From: Culturomica massiliensis
GTDB taxonomy: Bacteria; Bacteroidota; Bacteroidia; Bacteroidales; Marinifilaceae
Reading direction: 5' to 3'
Assembly: GCF_900091655.1 (NCBI RefSeq)
Contig: NZ_LT594621.1
Location: forward strand, 2,232,001-2,296,000
Length of the DNA: 64,000 nt
In this document: in pieces, positions 51,922 through 61,110 of the stretch
Numbering within the stretch: position 1 is the stretch's first letter
How the letters are laid out: every line of letters begins with the position of its first letter
Notes under the pieces: model-generated
What the model was told of the DNA's origin: nothing
The model's input: only the letters and a program-made list of their open reading frames with translations
Databases searched by the model: none
Position numbers and translations under genes: made by a program

Positions 51922-51953
51922 CAAAGATAGGTAATATTTCGTCTGACAACAAC
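51922..51953 (-). promoter_or_regulatory. Promoter of the methyltransferase gene
   Basis: Minus strand: GTTG (51950-51953), 20 nt, TATCTTTG (51922-51929), an exact -7 box and a near -33 box. It gives a leader of about 190 nt. Confidence 0.6.
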
Positions 51954-52102
51954 TTTATTGCTAATAACAAACGAGTTAAAACAAACGAAAGCGACTCGCC
52001 TGCTTTTGTGTTCCCCCATTATCCTTCTAATTAGTTGCAATTTAAATTATATGCGGAACCCTATATAAAGAATTAACGTATTATTCCACATAAAAACAAA
52101 AT
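51954..52102. other. Rest of the divergent intergenic region
   Basis: About 150 AT-rich bases between the methyltransferase promoter and the DMT transporter. No gene or clear promoter box on the plus strand was found. Confidence 0.5.
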
Positions 52103-53020
52103 ATGAAATCAGGAGCATTGACCGGAAACTTAATGGTGTTGACCACAATTTTAATTTATAGCTTCAATACCAACTTTATGAAAGTCCTCATGCCGGACTG
52201 GATAGAAGCACAAGGATTAGTTTTAGCCCGTTGCACAGTCAGTTTGATCGGTTTCTGGATCATCGGTTTTTTTATAAAAGAAAAATCCGGCAACAAACCC
52301 AAACGAAAAGATATCGGTATGATGCTGCTGGGAGGTATTTTAGGTTTGGGGGGATACTTATTGCTATACATCACAGGTCTGGCACTGACAGGCCCTGTAG
52401 ATGCTTTCGTCATCCGGACTTCTCAACCGATTATCGTACTGGCTTTAGCCGTTGTTTTTCTGGGTGCCCATTTTACCCGTTACAAGGCAATCGGTATACT
52501 GCTGGGGATTGCAGGCACCCTGTACGTCTCCCTTATGCCTCACAGCGGAAACGTAAAAGACTCTTTCACAGGCGACGCCCTGGTATTGGCTGCAACTATC
52601 TGCAACTCTTTCTTTTTAATACTTATAAAACCTTACACCCAAAAATTCAATGCCTTCACCGTCATGAAATGGATGAGCCTGTCTGCTTTTATCGTTGCTC
52701 TTCCATTCGGCTATCGTCAGTTGGCCCATGCCCATATATTCTCCGGAGAAGCTTCCGGGCTAATCTGGTTTGAACTCTGTTTCGTCCTTGTTATAACCAC
52801 AATGGTAGCTTATTTTTTATCGGTAAAAGCCTTAAACTATATTACTCCGTTTGTAGAAAGCGCTTACATCTATCTACTACCGGTCACGGGAGCTATCGTT
52901 ACCATTTTAATGGGACTGCAAAAATTCTCATGGCACGATCCGATTGCACTCGCATTGATCATCAGTGGTTTTATCCTGATCAACCAAAAACGTTCACACT
53001 CAACTACCCGCATTAAATAG
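52103..53020 (+). CDS. EamA/DMT family transporter
   Basis: A 305-residue inner-membrane protein with ten hydrophobic segments in two EamA repeats (about 7-140 and 155-300). The first repeat shows LTTILIYSFNTNFMKVLMP and IRTSQPIIVLALAVVFLGAHFTRYKA, the second WFELCFVLVITTMVAYFLSVKAL and the PVTGAIVTILMG segment. Drug/metabolite transporters export amino acids, nucleotides or toxic metabolites; the substrate cannot be read. It is a single-gene unit ending in a strong terminator shared with the convergent LpxA-like gene. Confidence 0.88.
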   Translation: MKSGALTGNLMVLTTILIYSFNTNFMKVLMPDWIEAQGLVLARCTVSLIGFWIIGFFIKEKSGNKPKRKDIGMMLLGGILGLGGYLLLYITGLALTGPVDAFVIRTSQPIIVLALAVVFLGAHFTRYKAIGILLGIAGTLYVSLMPHSGNVKDSFTGDALVLAATICNSFFLILIKPYTQKFNAFTVMKWMSLSAFIVALPFGYRQLAHAHIFSGEASGLIWFELCFVLVITTMVAYFLSVKALNYITPFVESAYIYLLPVTGAIVTILMGLQKFSWHDPIALALIISGFILINQKRSHSTTRIK

Positions 53021-53036
53021 CGGTGAAATACAAAAA

Positions 53037-53083
53037 TAAGCCGTACCGGAAATCAAATCGTTTATTTCCGATACGGCTTTATT
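53037..53083. terminator. Terminator between the DMT transporter and the LpxA-like gene
   Basis: Long stem (53038-53053 with 53064-53079, one mismatch pair region) flanked by A-rich left and T-rich right sequence; it can serve both convergent genes. Confidence 0.8.
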
Positions 53084-53102
53084 ATTCCCGGAATACGAAA
53101 AA

Positions 53103-53882
53103 TCAGATATTTACACCTATGATTCCTTTCCCGGAATGCTCTATAAAAGAAAGCATATACTCCAATTCCGAAGTAATAGGTATCAATTCCCGTATTCTCC
53201 TTATGGCATTCTCCAGACTGGTTCCACATTGGTATATCTGCCGGTAAGCCTTTGCTATATTATCGATAAGCTCTTCCGGAAAGTGCCCTTCCTTGGCCAA
53301 AATCACAGCATTGATACCATAATACGTTATCGGATTATGATCGGCCACAATATAAGGAGGAATATCTTTACTGGAACGGCATCCGTCTCTTACCAGCGCC
53401 CAACGGCCGACACGGCAGGCGTGCTTCAGAATAACCCCACTGCCCAGAATGGCCCTATCGTCTACAATACAATTTCCGGCTGTTTTGGCACCGTTACCGA
53501 ATACACAATTATTGCCGACATGCGTATCATGAGCCAGATGCACTCCCTCCAGCAAAAAATTACCGTCCCCGATAATCGTACTGTCGGATTGTGCTGTTCC
53601 CCGGTTAATAATAACCTTTTCCCGGATCGTATTCTGATTCCCGATCTTCAACAGAGTATCCTCTCCTTTGAATTTAAAATCCTGCGGTGTTGCACCGATA
53701 ATAGCCCCCTGATAGATCGTGTTACCGGCACCCATACGGGTACCGCTTAAAATACTGGCATACGGCATTATCGTACAATTATCACCAATCTCTACATTTT
53801 TATCAATATAGGCAAACGGGTGAACAGTGACATTCGTGCCGATTTTCGCCTCCGGATCGATATAAGCTAACGGACTGATCAT
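53103..53882 (-). CDS. lpxA: LpxA-like acyl-ACP-UDP-GlcNAc O-acyltransferase
   Basis: A 259-residue left-handed beta-helix acyltransferase of the LpxA family, which adds the first acyl chain to UDP-GlcNAc in lipid A synthesis. Hexapeptide repeats run from residue 1 to about 190 (ISPLAYIDPEAKIGTNVTV), with ATPQDFKFKG and the catalytic-His area GVHLAHDTHVGNNC; the C-terminal helical part (about 190-259) matches LpxA. It differs from the classic form in LKHACRVGRWALV where most have VHQF. It stands alone, whereas Bacteroidota lpxA normally sits with lpxD and lpxC/fabZ, so it may be a second, diverged copy with another acceptor. Confidence 0.82.
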   Translation of the reverse strand: MISPLAYIDPEAKIGTNVTVHPFAYIDKNVEIGDNCTIMPYASILSGTRMGAGNTIYQGAIIGATPQDFKFKGEDTLLKIGNQNTIREKVIINRGTAQSDSTIIGDGNFLLEGVHLAHDTHVGNNCVFGNGAKTAGNCIVDDRAILGSGVILKHACRVGRWALVRDGCRSSKDIPPYIVADHNPITYYGINAVILAKEGHFPEELIDNIAKAYRQIYQCGTSLENAIRRIRELIPITSELEYMLSFIEHSGKGIIGVNI

Positions 53883-53919
53883 AGTTTTTCAATTTTAATT
53901 CTTTATCTTTCGGTTGATT

Positions 53920-53953
53920 GTTCCGGATATTTTGTCACAAACAAAATCCGGAA
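53920..53953. terminator. Hairpin after the RND efflux operon
   Basis: Arms GTTCCGGAT (53920-53928) and ATCCGGAAC with further ATTTTGT/ACAAAAT pairing inside. On the minus strand it follows the end of the efflux operon, but a T-run is lacking, so it may be a processing or stability hairpin. Confidence 0.5.
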
Positions 53954-53972
53954 CCATAAATTAAAACGCAAA

Positions 53973-55358
53973 TCACCTTACTCCACCTCCCAATGCATGG
54001 TAAAGATTTACGACGGCCTGCATCCGCTGAAACTCATCGGATATTCCCGATAACTGGGCACTCAGTAAAGACTGTTGAGCCGTCAGCACTTCCAGATAAG
54101 TCGTAGAAGAGCCCAACATCAACAATTCCTGCGTATATTCCACAGACTTTTCCAATGCACTTATCTGCTTGGCACGTTGCACCAATTTATCCGAAGCAGA
54201 CTGGTACTGGCTCAAAGCATCGCTGACATCACTGCCGGCATTGAGCAAGGATTGTTCAAAACTTAACAAAGCTTCTTCCTGCTGTGCCTTGGCAATACGC
54301 AATCTGGCCAGGTTAGCCCCTCTGTTAAACAACGGTTGAGTAAGTGAACCGACAGCAGAAGCAATCATCTTTGCGGGATTAATAATCGTACTGCCGGCAT
54401 CATTGGTCCATCCTCCTGACGCAGAAATCGTCAATTGAGGATAAAAAGCCGCACGGGCCTGGTTGGCATTGTAAAACGTGCCGGCAAGAGCCATTTCAGC
54501 CGCTCTCACATCCGGACGATTGGACAACAACTGCACCGGAATACCGACATTCAGTACTTCCGGCAAACGTTGTTCTTCCAATCTCCCCCGCTCAATTCTA
54601 CGCGGCGCTTGTCTCAACAACATACACAAAGCATTTTCCGTCTCCCGGATCTGATTTTTCAAATCGGAAACAGAAGCTACAACCATATAATAATTGGCCT
54701 CGCTCTGCACGACTCCGGCTTCATTCACCATCGCACCGATTTTCATCGCTTTCATGGTTTCTATATTCTTTTCCCACAACAAAGCGGTTTCTTCCGTCAC
54801 TTTAAGCTGCTTATCCAACATCAGCAACATATAATAATAATTGGCAATCGCAGCAACAACCTGGGTCTGTACTGCCTGCTGATAAGCCTCACTCTGCATC
54901 AATGCCGCTTTAGCCGCCCGTTTTGTGTTGAGCAGTTTACCGAAAAGGTCAATCTCCCAACTGGCCACAACAGGTAAAGAATAGGTCCAATTTCCCTTTC
55001 CTTTATCAAAACTACTTACTCCTCCCTGAGGCGATAAGCCCAATGAAGGCAGATAAGCCAGCCGCGACGACATCAAACTGGCCTGAGCCTCTTTTACACG
55101 CAGCATAGCCGTCTGTAAATCCGTATTTCTCTCCAATCCCAAACGAATCAAAGACTGCAATTGAGAATCCGTAAAAACCTCTTCCCAGGGCAAATCAGCC
55201 ATATTGACGGTATCGGCTACAAGGGTATCACTCACAGATACCGGATCCCGGTATAACCCCCGGGCATCCATCTCCGGCGTATGATACTCTTTATATATGT
55301 TGCAACTACTCAAAAAAGCGGCAACACATACGGTATATAATAAAATATTCTTCTTCAT
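53973..55358 (-). CDS. Outer-membrane efflux lipoprotein (NodT/OprM family)
   Basis: A 461-residue TolC-like outer-membrane channel, third gene of an RND efflux operon. Lipobox LSSC at about 18-21 places it in the NodT/OprM lipoprotein branch. Two OEP repeats: about 65-250 (LGLERNTDLQTAMLRVKEAQA) and about 275-455 (SNRPDVRAAEMALAGTFYNAN, then LNAGSDVSDALSQYQSA). The start is 9 bp downstream of the pump gene. It forms the outer duct for the pump and adaptor. Confidence 0.93.
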   Translation of the reverse strand: MKKNILLYTVCVAAFLSSCNIYKEYHTPEMDARGLYRDPVSVSDTLVADTVNMADLPWEEVFTDSQLQSLIRLGLERNTDLQTAMLRVKEAQASLMSSRLAYLPSLGLSPQGGVSSFDKGKGNWTYSLPVVASWEIDLFGKLLNTKRAAKAALMQSEAYQQAVQTQVVAAIANYYYMLLMLDKQLKVTEETALLWEKNIETMKAMKIGAMVNEAGVVQSEANYYMVVASVSDLKNQIRETENALCMLLRQAPRRIERGRLEEQRLPEVLNVGIPVQLLSNRPDVRAAEMALAGTFYNANQARAAFYPQLTISASGGWTNDAGSTIINPAKMIASAVGSLTQPLFNRGANLARLRIAKAQQEEALLSFEQSLLNAGSDVSDALSQYQSASDKLVQRAKQISALEKSVEYTQELLMLGSSTTYLEVLTAQQSLLSAQLSGISDEFQRMQAVVNLYHALGGGVR

Positions 55359-55366
55359 CTGGCTCT

Positions 55367-58300
55367 TTATTTTGTATATTGTTCAATTTCAGACTCGATC
55401 TCTGAATTATCCAGATCATGCCACTCTATCGGCTTGAATTTTTCCTGGATATATTCGAAAGCCACAAATAAAGCCGGTACGATAAAAATCTGACAAATCA
55501 TACCGATCAGCATACCTCCGATAGCTCCCGTACCCAAGGTACTGTTACCGTTAGCTCCGACTCCGTGTGCAAACATCAAAGGTATCAAGCCGATAACCAT
55601 CGCCAGAGAAGTCATCAGAATCGGACGAAGACGTGCTGAAGCCCCGGATACGGCTGCATCCCGGATGCTCATCCCGGTTTTACGCCTATCCAAAGCGAAC
55701 TCTGTAATCAAAATCGCATTCTTGGCCAGCAAACCGATCAGCATGATTAAAGCAATCTGCATATAAATATTGTTCTCAACACCCATCATCTGAGCAAAGA
55801 TAAAACTTCCCATCAATCCCGAAGGCACGGACAAAATAACCACCAACGGCAAAATATAACTTTCGTATTGGGCACTCAACAGCAAATACACAAACACCAG
55901 ACAGAGGGCAAATATCATTGCGGTAGTCGCTCCGCTACTCCCTTGCTCTTCCCGCGTCATTCCGGAAAACTCGTATCCGTAACCGGTAGGTAAGGCCTGA
56001 GCGGCAACCTCTTCAATAGCTTTAATCGCCTGTCCGGAACTATACCCGTCTGCCGGAGCCCCATTCACACTCATAGCGGTAAACATATTGAAACGCTTGA
56101 TATTATCCGGCCCATACACCTTTCTCAATGTCATAAACTGAGTAATCGGCGCCATTTCATTCCCATTCCGGACTTTTACATTCTGCAAAGATTCCGGATT
56201 CATCCGATAACGGGGATCCGCCTGGATCATTACCCGGTAAAGTTTACCGAACCGGTTAAAATTGGACGCATAAATACCGCCGTAATATCCCTGTAATGTC
56301 GTCAGAATATCGTTCGGACTGATTCCCGCCTGTTTGCATTTAGCCGCATCGATATCGATCATATATTGAGGGAACGTCGGATTAAATGAAGTTTGAGCCG
56401 TGGCAATCTCCGGCCGTTCCAGCAATTTCTTCAGGAAATCCTGCGCCACCTCATAAAAAGCATTCAAATCCCCACCGGTCTTATCCTGCAAGTTAAACTC
56501 AAAACCGTTTGTAACACTGTATCCCGGAATCATCGGAGGTGAAAAAAACAATACCCGGGCATCCCGTATCGCCGTCTTAGCCTGCATATACAATTTTCCG
56601 ATAACTGAATTCACATCCTGCCCCTTGGTACGTTCATCCCAATTTTTCAACTTCACGATCAGCGTACCGTAAGAGTTCCCTTGTCCGGCCAAAAAACTGT
56701 AACCGGTAATTTGGGTACGGTTTTTCACAGCAGGATCCGCCGCTACCAGGCTATCTACCTGCTTCATCACGTATTCGGTCCGTTCCTGCGATGTTCCCGG
56801 AGCCATATCTACTACCGCAAAAATCGTTCCGGTATCCTCATTCGGCACCAACCCGGTCGGCGTGGCATTCATCAACAACACCAGCACAACTACCGTCGCA
56901 ACGACAATCATAAAAGATAAAAATCTGCGCCGGATAAAAAACAATACGCTCTTTTCATACTTCTTCAAAATCGTATCGTATGCCGTATTGAAGGCGATAT
57001 GAAAACGCTCTACCAGAGAAATTTTCTTCGTCTTTTCCGCCTTTTTATCATGAGGCTTCAAAAAGATCGCACAAAGAGCAGGACTCAATGTCAAAGCATT
57101 TACAGCGGATAACCCGATCGAAATAGCCATGGTCAAACCGAACTGCCGGTAAAAAGTACCGGAAGTACCCGTCATAAAACTAACCGGTATAAATACAGCC
57201 ATCATCACCAAAGTAATGGACACGATAGCTCCCCCCAATTCACTCATAGCGTCGATTGAAGCCAAACGAGCCGACTTATACCCCTGGTCCAGTTTGGCAT
57301 GTACACCTTCCACCACCACAATCGCATCATCCACCACAATCGCAATGGCAAGCACCAAAGCACACAGTGTCAACAAATTCACACTAAAACCGATCAGATA
57401 CAATACAAAGAAAGTACCGATTAATGCCACAGGAATGGCAATCGCCGGAATCAAGGTCGAACGTAAATCCTGTAAAAAAACATATACGACCAAAAACACC
57501 AGAATAAAAGCTTCGATAAGCGTTTTAAGTACTTCATGTATAGATGCAAACAAAAAGTCATTGGCATTGAGCAAGGTTGCCACCTTCACTCCTGAAGGCA
57601 AATCCTTTTCGATTTTATCCAGATAAGTACTGATATCGTTAATGATTTCGGTAGCATTAGAACCTGCCGTCTGATATATAATAGCCGTCACTCCGGGATG
57701 TCCGTTTACCTCATTGCTATAACCGTAGCTCAAACGCCCCAACTCAATATTGGCAATATCCTTCAATCTCAGAATTTCTCCATCGGGTGTCGCACGGATA
57801 ACCATATTCTCAAATTCTTCCGTCGTCTGCAAACGCCCCTTGTATTTCATCACATATTGAAACGACTGATCCCCCCGCTCTCCGAATTGTCCGGGGGCAG
57901 CTTCAATATTCTGTTCCGCCAATGCCAGTGTCACGTCTTCAGGCATCAGCTTGTATTGTGCCATGACATCCGGTTTCAACCAAATACGCATGGAATAATC
58001 CGTACCCAAAACCGTAGCATCCCCGACACCGGGTATACGCTTAATTTCCGGGATAATATTGATATTGACATAGTTTTCCAAAAACTTTATGTCATACTGA
58101 TCGTCCGAGCTGTAAAAAGAGAATCCCATCAACATACTGGTTTGCCGCTTGGAAGTAATAACTCCCACCTTAGTCACCTCCACCGGCAAAAATCCCTGAG
58201 CCTTAGCCACCCGGTTTTGTACATTGACGGCTGCCATATCGGGATCCGTACCCTGTTTAAAATACACATCGATAGCAGCCTCTCCCGTGTTGGTTGCGGT

Positions 58301-58543
58301 AGAAGTCATATACATCATGTTCTCTACTCCGTTTATCTGTTCCTCCAACGGAGCAATCACACTATTCAGTACCGTCTGGGCATTTGCTCCCGTATATGAC
58401 GTAGACACATGAATGGTCGGAGGAGCAATGTCCGGATACTGGGAAACAGGCAGGGAGATCAGTCCCAATATACCCAATATGACGATCAGTATGGAAATCA
58501 CTGTCGAAAGTACCGGACGGTTTATAAATTTATCTAATTTCAT
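55367..58543 (-). CDS. RND efflux pump, HAE1 (AcrB/MexB) family
   Basis: A 1058-residue proton-driven efflux pump of the inner membrane. Twelve membrane helices in two halves, each with a large periplasmic porter loop. Characteristic motifs: FINRPVLSTVISILIVILG at the start, the proton-relay Asp pair in VLAIAIVVDDAIVVVEGV (about 396-413), GSNATEII in the porter region and GLLAKNAILITEFA in the second half. Length is typical of HAE1 drug pumps. It lies between adaptor and channel genes; the adaptor ends 23 bp upstream. The substrates are likely hydrophobic drugs or bile salts, not provable here. Confidence 0.95.
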   Translation of the reverse strand: MKLDKFINRPVLSTVISILIVILGILGLISLPVSQYPDIAPPTIHVSTSYTGANAQTVLNSVIAPLEEQINGVENMMYMTSTATNTGEAAIDVYFKQGTDPDMAAVNVQNRVAKAQGFLPVEVTKVGVITSKRQTSMLMGFSFYSSDDQYDIKFLENYVNINIIPEIKRIPGVGDATVLGTDYSMRIWLKPDVMAQYKLMPEDVTLALAEQNIEAAPGQFGERGDQSFQYVMKYKGRLQTTEEFENMVIRATPDGEILRLKDIANIELGRLSYGYSNEVNGHPGVTAIIYQTAGSNATEIINDISTYLDKIEKDLPSGVKVATLLNANDFLFASIHEVLKTLIEAFILVFLVVYVFLQDLRSTLIPAIAIPVALIGTFFVLYLIGFSVNLLTLCALVLAIAIVVDDAIVVVEGVHAKLDQGYKSARLASIDAMSELGGAIVSITLVMMAVFIPVSFMTGTSGTFYRQFGLTMAISIGLSAVNALTLSPALCAIFLKPHDKKAEKTKKISLVERFHIAFNTAYDTILKKYEKSVLFFIRRRFLSFMIVVATVVVLVLLMNATPTGLVPNEDTGTIFAVVDMAPGTSQERTEYVMKQVDSLVAADPAVKNRTQITGYSFLAGQGNSYGTLIVKLKNWDERTKGQDVNSVIGKLYMQAKTAIRDARVLFFSPPMIPGYSVTNGFEFNLQDKTGGDLNAFYEVAQDFLKKLLERPEIATAQTSFNPTFPQYMIDIDAAKCKQAGISPNDILTTLQGYYGGIYASNFNRFGKLYRVMIQADPRYRMNPESLQNVKVRNGNEMAPITQFMTLRKVYGPDNIKRFNMFTAMSVNGAPADGYSSGQAIKAIEEVAAQALPTGYGYEFSGMTREEQGSSGATTAMIFALCLVFVYLLLSAQYESYILPLVVILSVPSGLMGSFIFAQMMGVENNIYMQIALIMLIGLLAKNAILITEFALDRRKTGMSIRDAAVSGASARLRPILMTSLAMVIGLIPLMFAHGVGANGNSTLGTGAIGGMLIGMICQIFIVPALFVAFEYIQEKFKPIEWHDLDNSEIESEIEQYTK

Positions 58544-58566
58544 CTTTTCTGCTTTTAACGAATTAC

Positions 58567-59754
58567 TTATTCACCTTTTTCACCTGCAGGCTGAGTCATC
58601 GCTTTCAATTTAGCCGCCGCCTGCTCCGGACTTATCGGATGTATTTGCATTCCCTCTCTCAAAGTTCCGACACCTTCAACAACAAGGCGATCCCCCGGAT
58701 TCAATCCGGAAGTCACAATATAATTTTTTCCATCATCCAAATTAAACACCTGTATCTCCGTATTCTTCACCTTGGAATCAGCCTGCACCACATATACGAA
58801 TTTTTTATCCTGCATTTCATAAGTCGCTTTCTGCGGAATAATAATCGCACTCGGAAGAACCGAAGGTATTTTGATCGAACCGGTACCACCGCTCCGTAAA
58901 AGATGCTGCGGATTTTTAAAAGCAGCACGCACACTTACGGCCCCTGTAGATTGATCGATCACCCCACTGATCGTCTCGATCTTTCCCCTTTCCGGATACA
59001 AAGAACCGTCGGCCAAAGCCAACCCGACCATCGGCATTTTCTCCAATATTCCGTTGGAAGAACCGTCCTGACGAATTAAATCCAGCAATTGTTTCTCCGT
59101 CATTGAAAAATAAACATACATCTCCGAAATATCGGAAACCGTAGTCAATGGGGTCGTCATACTCGGACTGACCAATGCACCGACACGGAACGGTATCGTA
59201 CCGACAACTCCGTCGGAAGGACTCGTAACCTGTGTATAGGAAAGATTTTTCTCAGCATTGACCAGTTGTGCCCGAGCCTGTGCCAATGTTGCCTGTTGCG
59301 AAGCCAACGTATTCTCCGCCATCTGCAAATCGTAATTACTGATAATGTTCTTTTTAGCCAGTTCCCGCTTATTATCGACAGTCAATTGAGCCGTAGCGAC
59401 AGCGGATTCAGCCACATTCACGGCAGCACGCGCCACATTCACGGCCTCCTCATACTGCACCGGATCGATAATAAACAACGTCTGCCCCTTCCGGACAACA
59501 GCACCTTCGTCTACACTCAATTTAGTAATAAAACCACTCACATTCGGCCTGATTTCCACATCCTGCCGCCCACGGATCGTAGCAGGATAAGAAGAGCTCA
59601 ACACTACGGAATCCGGCTGTACTTCTACAACTGCATAATCCGGGAGCATACCGGTTCCCGTTTGTTGCTTACCGTTACAAGCAAAAAATACCAGGCACAT
59701 CGACGCCAGCAAAAATTTACGGAAAGAATTCATCATTAATCTTTGAATTTTCAT
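58567..59754 (-). CDS. RND periplasmic adaptor (membrane fusion) lipoprotein
   Basis: About 395 residues: first gene of the RND operon, linking pump and channel in the periplasm. The signal peptide ends in FFACNG, so it is probably lipid-anchored. Order: barrel-sandwich (lipoyl) halves with RGRQDVEIRPNVSGFITKLSVDEGAVVRKG (read in parts), a coiled-coil hairpin (about 100-160, VAESAVATAQLTVDN), beta-barrel and membrane-proximal domains (GVGTLREGMQI). The frame opens upstream to 59841, but those codons lie in the promoter area; ATG 59754 or 59736 is the likely start. Confidence 0.9.
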   Translation of the reverse strand: MKIQRLMMNSFRKFLLASMCLVFFACNGKQQTGTGMLPDYAVVEVQPDSVVLSSSYPATIRGRQDVEIRPNVSGFITKLSVDEGAVVRKGQTLFIIDPVQYEEAVNVARAAVNVAESAVATAQLTVDNKRELAKKNIISNYDLQMAENTLASQQATLAQARAQLVNAEKNLSYTQVTSPSDGVVGTIPFRVGALVSPSMTTPLTTVSDISEMYVYFSMTEKQLLDLIRQDGSSNGILEKMPMVGLALADGSLYPERGKIETISGVIDQSTGAVSVRAAFKNPQHLLRSGGTGSIKIPSVLPSAIIIPQKATYEMQDKKFVYVVQADSKVKNTEIQVFNLDDGKNYIVTSGLNPGDRLVVEGVGTLREGMQIHPISPEQAAAKLKAMTQPAGEKGE

Positions 59755-60089
59755 ATCATTTGTTATTTGAAATATTCTATCAACCGATACTTTTAGTGAA
59801 GTTTTATTTTTTTGAGAGAACTTTATACAAAAATCATGCAAAACTACGACGAATCATACTCTCTATGTATAATAATTGTCAAAAAAAACTTTCCCCTCCA
59901 CTAAATTTTGTTAAAAATATTTTATGTTAAAGAATATATTTCATAAAACCGGATTCTAAAACCGCTTCGGGCTATGGTTCTTTTTCGAAATTTCTTCCGA
60001 AAAGGATTAAAAAAATCCATTAAAACAACAAAACATTCGGAATTCATTTCTTGCATTTATATATTTGTGCCGTATTAGCAACTATCGGT
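59755..60089. other. Divergent intergenic region, RND operon and DMT transporter
   Basis: About 335 bp, AT-rich, no gene supported. Minus-strand TAGTTTTG (59839-59846) may be the -7 box of the efflux operon, without a clear -33 box. Plus-strand TATATTTG (60060-60067) is a good -7 box for the transporter at 60090. No regulator gene is adjacent to the efflux operon. Confidence 0.5.
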
Positions 60090-60986
60090 ATGGGTAAAAA
60101 AAAGACGTTATCGCATATATTGGCAATCCTTACCATCATCATCTGGGGAATCACCCTCATTTCGACGAAAGTATTGATATTAAACGGGCTGAGTCCGGCC
60201 GCCATCATGCTTTACCGTTTCGTGATAGCTTATGCCGTATTGTGGATACTTTATCCGCATTGGGGGAAAGTAACTCGTCTAAAGGACGAAGGCATACTTT
60301 TACTGACAGGCCTATCCGGAGGAACAATCTATTTCCTGACCGAAAACACGGCAGTTGGCATTACAAACACCTCTAACGTTGCATTAATCGTTACAACAGC
60401 CCCTTTGCTGACAGCTCTCATTGCAAACTTTACTTTAAAAAGCGAACCGCTAAAACGTAACACCCTATTCGGATCCGTCATTGCACTAACCGGTGTGTTT
60501 CTGATCGTATTCAACGGTAACTTTGTTCTCGAATTAAATCCGTGGGGCGATTTTCTCTCTTTTATCTCTGCACTATCATGGGCCCTTTATTCCATCTTAA
60601 TCAAAGGAATAAGCTCCAAATACCCGATCCTGTTCATTACCCGGCGGGTATTCTTTTACAGTATACTCACGCTATTGCCCTGGTTCATCTACGAACCGCT
60701 TCATTGGGAGCCGGCCTTGTTCCTAAAGCCAGCCGTTCTGTTTAACCTACTTTTTCTCGGCGTTATCGCTTCTTCACTTTGCTTCTTTGTCTGGAACATG
60801 GTCATTAAAAACATTGGAGCCGTCCGGACAAACAACTACATCTATTTTATCAGTATCGTCACCATAGCCGTCTCCCGGTCGGTATTGGACGAAAAAATCA
60901 CAGGGTATGCCATCGGAGGCGCAATACTTATTCTTTCAGGCGTCTATTTTGCAGACCATTCCCGGCACACAGTCAAACAAAAATAA
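60090..60986 (+). CDS. EamA/DMT family transporter (second)
   Basis: A 298-residue membrane transporter of the DMT superfamily with ten helices in two EamA repeats. Marks: LTIIIWGITLISTKVLILNGLSP, YFLTENTAVGITNTSNVALIVTTAPLL and in the second half LSWALYSILIKGISSKYP and GVIASSLCFFVWNMVIKNIGA. A TTG at 60051 is in frame, but it lies upstream of the -7 box at 60060-60067, so ATG 60090 (MGKKKTLSHILAI) is the start. It is only distantly like the transporter at 52.1 kb. Substrate unknown. Confidence 0.88.
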   Translation: MGKKKTLSHILAILTIIIWGITLISTKVLILNGLSPAAIMLYRFVIAYAVLWILYPHWGKVTRLKDEGILLLTGLSGGTIYFLTENTAVGITNTSNVALIVTTAPLLTALIANFTLKSEPLKRNTLFGSVIALTGVFLIVFNGNFVLELNPWGDFLSFISALSWALYSILIKGISSKYPILFITRRVFFYSILTLLPWFIYEPLHWEPALFLKPAVLFNLLFLGVIASSLCFFVWNMVIKNIGAVRTNNYIYFISIVTIAVSRSVLDEKITGYAIGGAILILSGVYFADHSRHTVKQK

Positions 60987-61110
60987 AATTTAACATACTT
61001 TGAAAGATACTAACGTTTTATACCCGTGTTATTTCATGAAAAAATCGTTAATTTTGCTAAGCGAGTGATCAACATACGCTTGTTCACGAAACAAATTAAA
61101 CAAATCTCCT

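Noticed and set aside
57698..58399. 233-codon plus-strand open frame inside the RND pump gene
   Set aside because: Antisense shadow of a clear HAE1 pump; His/Arg-rich composition without domains.
60051..60089. TTG-initiated extension of the second DMT transporter
   Set aside because: The -7 box at 60060-60067 lies inside it, so transcription starts downstream.
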